From Auanema rhodensis (taxonomy: Eukaryota > Nematoda > Chromadorea > Rhabditida > Rhabditidae), in assembly GCA_964057225.1 (NCBI GenBank), contig OZ059898.1, forward strand, positions 1,054,001 through 1,118,000: a stretch of DNA of 64,000 nt, in the 5' to 3' direction. The notes under the pieces were generated by a model, which was not told the origin of the DNA, did no database searches, and worked only from the letters and a program-made list of their open reading frames with translations. The position numbers and the translations under genes are program-made. Positions 63,878 to 64,000 of the stretch are shown piece by piece. The stretch's first letter is position 1. Each line of letters begins with the position of its first letter.

Positions 63878-64000
63878 TGTGTTATCAGATTTGCGCTAGC
63901 TTAAAAATGCACCGAGATATCAACTGATATAAGTTCACACTTATATCTTCGATTTTCACCCTGAAGAATTAATTTTTTCGTTGAATAACATTGTCCATCG
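63878..64000 (+). repeat. Partial monomer M183 (p1-p123), cut by the window edge
   Basis: The last 123 bases match the start of a T71 monomer with an intact hairpin I (T51/G56), as in M164 rather than M160. The array therefore continues beyond the window. Confidence 0.95.

Larger units (their letters stand above)
1..64000 (+). repeat. Satellite DNA array, 351-bp monomer, 182 full copies plus a partial copy
   Basis: The same 351-bp unit recurs head to tail from the first to the last base, always in the same orientation and with no spacer or insertion. Unit starts at 1, 352, 703, 1054 and so on can be followed to 63,878, which gives 182 complete monomers; 177 are exactly 351 bp and five are 350 bp. 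Copies differ by a few substitutions each, mostly at about 27 recurrent sites. Every monomer closes all six reading frames: forward stops lie at p25 or p85, p20 and p48, and reverse-strand stops at p5, p24 and p64. Both edges fall inside the array, so its full size is unknown. Such arrays are typical of eukaryotic constitutive heterochromatin. Species and chromosomal position cannot be read from the sequence, and I do not recognise the family. Confidence 0.98.

Noticed and set aside
1-64000. Open reading frames running through the array, since 351 is divisible by 3
   Set aside because: Because 351 = 3 x 117, a frame without stops would run through the whole array. Each of the six frames has at least one stop in every monomer, so no open frame reaches 117 codons. 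The longest forward frames seen (about 36-37 codons at p56-166 and p170-277) have no start context and repeat unchanged.
1-64000. CRISPR array
   Set aside because: Direct repeats are 351 bp with no unique spacers; the entire unit is repeated, which is satellite organisation.
1-64000. Transposable element, LTR or rDNA spacer repeats
   Set aside because: No terminal repeats, target-site duplications, coding remnants or rRNA-like sequence; every base belongs to a monomer.
1-64000. A hidden regulatory or gene-like system within the repeats
   Set aside because: Looked for unique islands, promoters, tRNA-like folds and breaks in periodicity. Apart from single-base variants and five one-base deletions nothing departs from the monomer, so no such system is claimed.

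Overview
The window is one uninterrupted tandem satellite DNA array. From base 1 to base 64,000 it holds head-to-tail copies, all in the same orientation, of a 351-bp AT-rich monomer: 182 complete copies plus 123 bp of copy 183. I found no gene, RNA gene, transposon, CRISPR array or unique spacer. This layout points to a eukaryotic heterochromatic (pericentromeric, centromeric or subtelomeric) region. Base composition (about 31% G+C by hand count of monomer 1) and a lack of CpG depletion (13 CpG per monomer against about 8 expected) fit an invertebrate such as an insect better than a vertebrate, but I do not recognise the satellite and the species is open.

Convention used below: monomers M1 to M183 begin at TGTG(T/A)TATCAG, and p1 to p351 are positions inside a monomer; the phase is arbitrary. 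Starts are 1+351(n-1), minus 1 for M32-M37, minus 2 for M38-M40, minus 3 for M41-M94, minus 4 for M95-M107 and minus 5 for M108-M183. Only five monomers (M31, M37, M40, M94, M107) are 350 bp; all lack one A of the same A-run (p135-139).

Monomers differ at a limited set of sites: T5A, A26T, G45A, A56G, C71T, A95T, T100C, G116A, C125T, T127C, C130T, T140A, A144T, C146A, T175C, T177C, T184A, T186C, C187T, A192C, A193C, A239T, A312G, G317A, C324T, G340A and T342A. Letters are given relative to M1, with no claim about the ancestral state. Ordered combinations of these sites show local multi-monomer duplications with lags of 2, 3, 4, 5, 6, 7, 13, 14 and 19 monomers, overlapping and nested, rather than one uniform higher-order repeat.

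Three domains can be seen. Domain 1 (1-40,009) mixes many subtypes, including all of the roughly 44 monomers with G45. Domain 2 (40,010-46,678) loses G45 and is dominated by A140 monomers. Domain 3 (46,679-64,000) is dominated by A140/G312/T324 monomers and by new variants (A317 with A340, C100, T71, A26T with A95T).

Each monomer carries two short perfect inverted repeats able to form hairpins or cruciforms (p49-70 and p221-248), an A/T-tract block with dyad symmetry (p173-207), a nearly invariant stretch (p196-293) and a hypervariable stretch (p125-195). Any function is likely structural (chromatin packaging or centromere-associated) rather than coding; that is inference.
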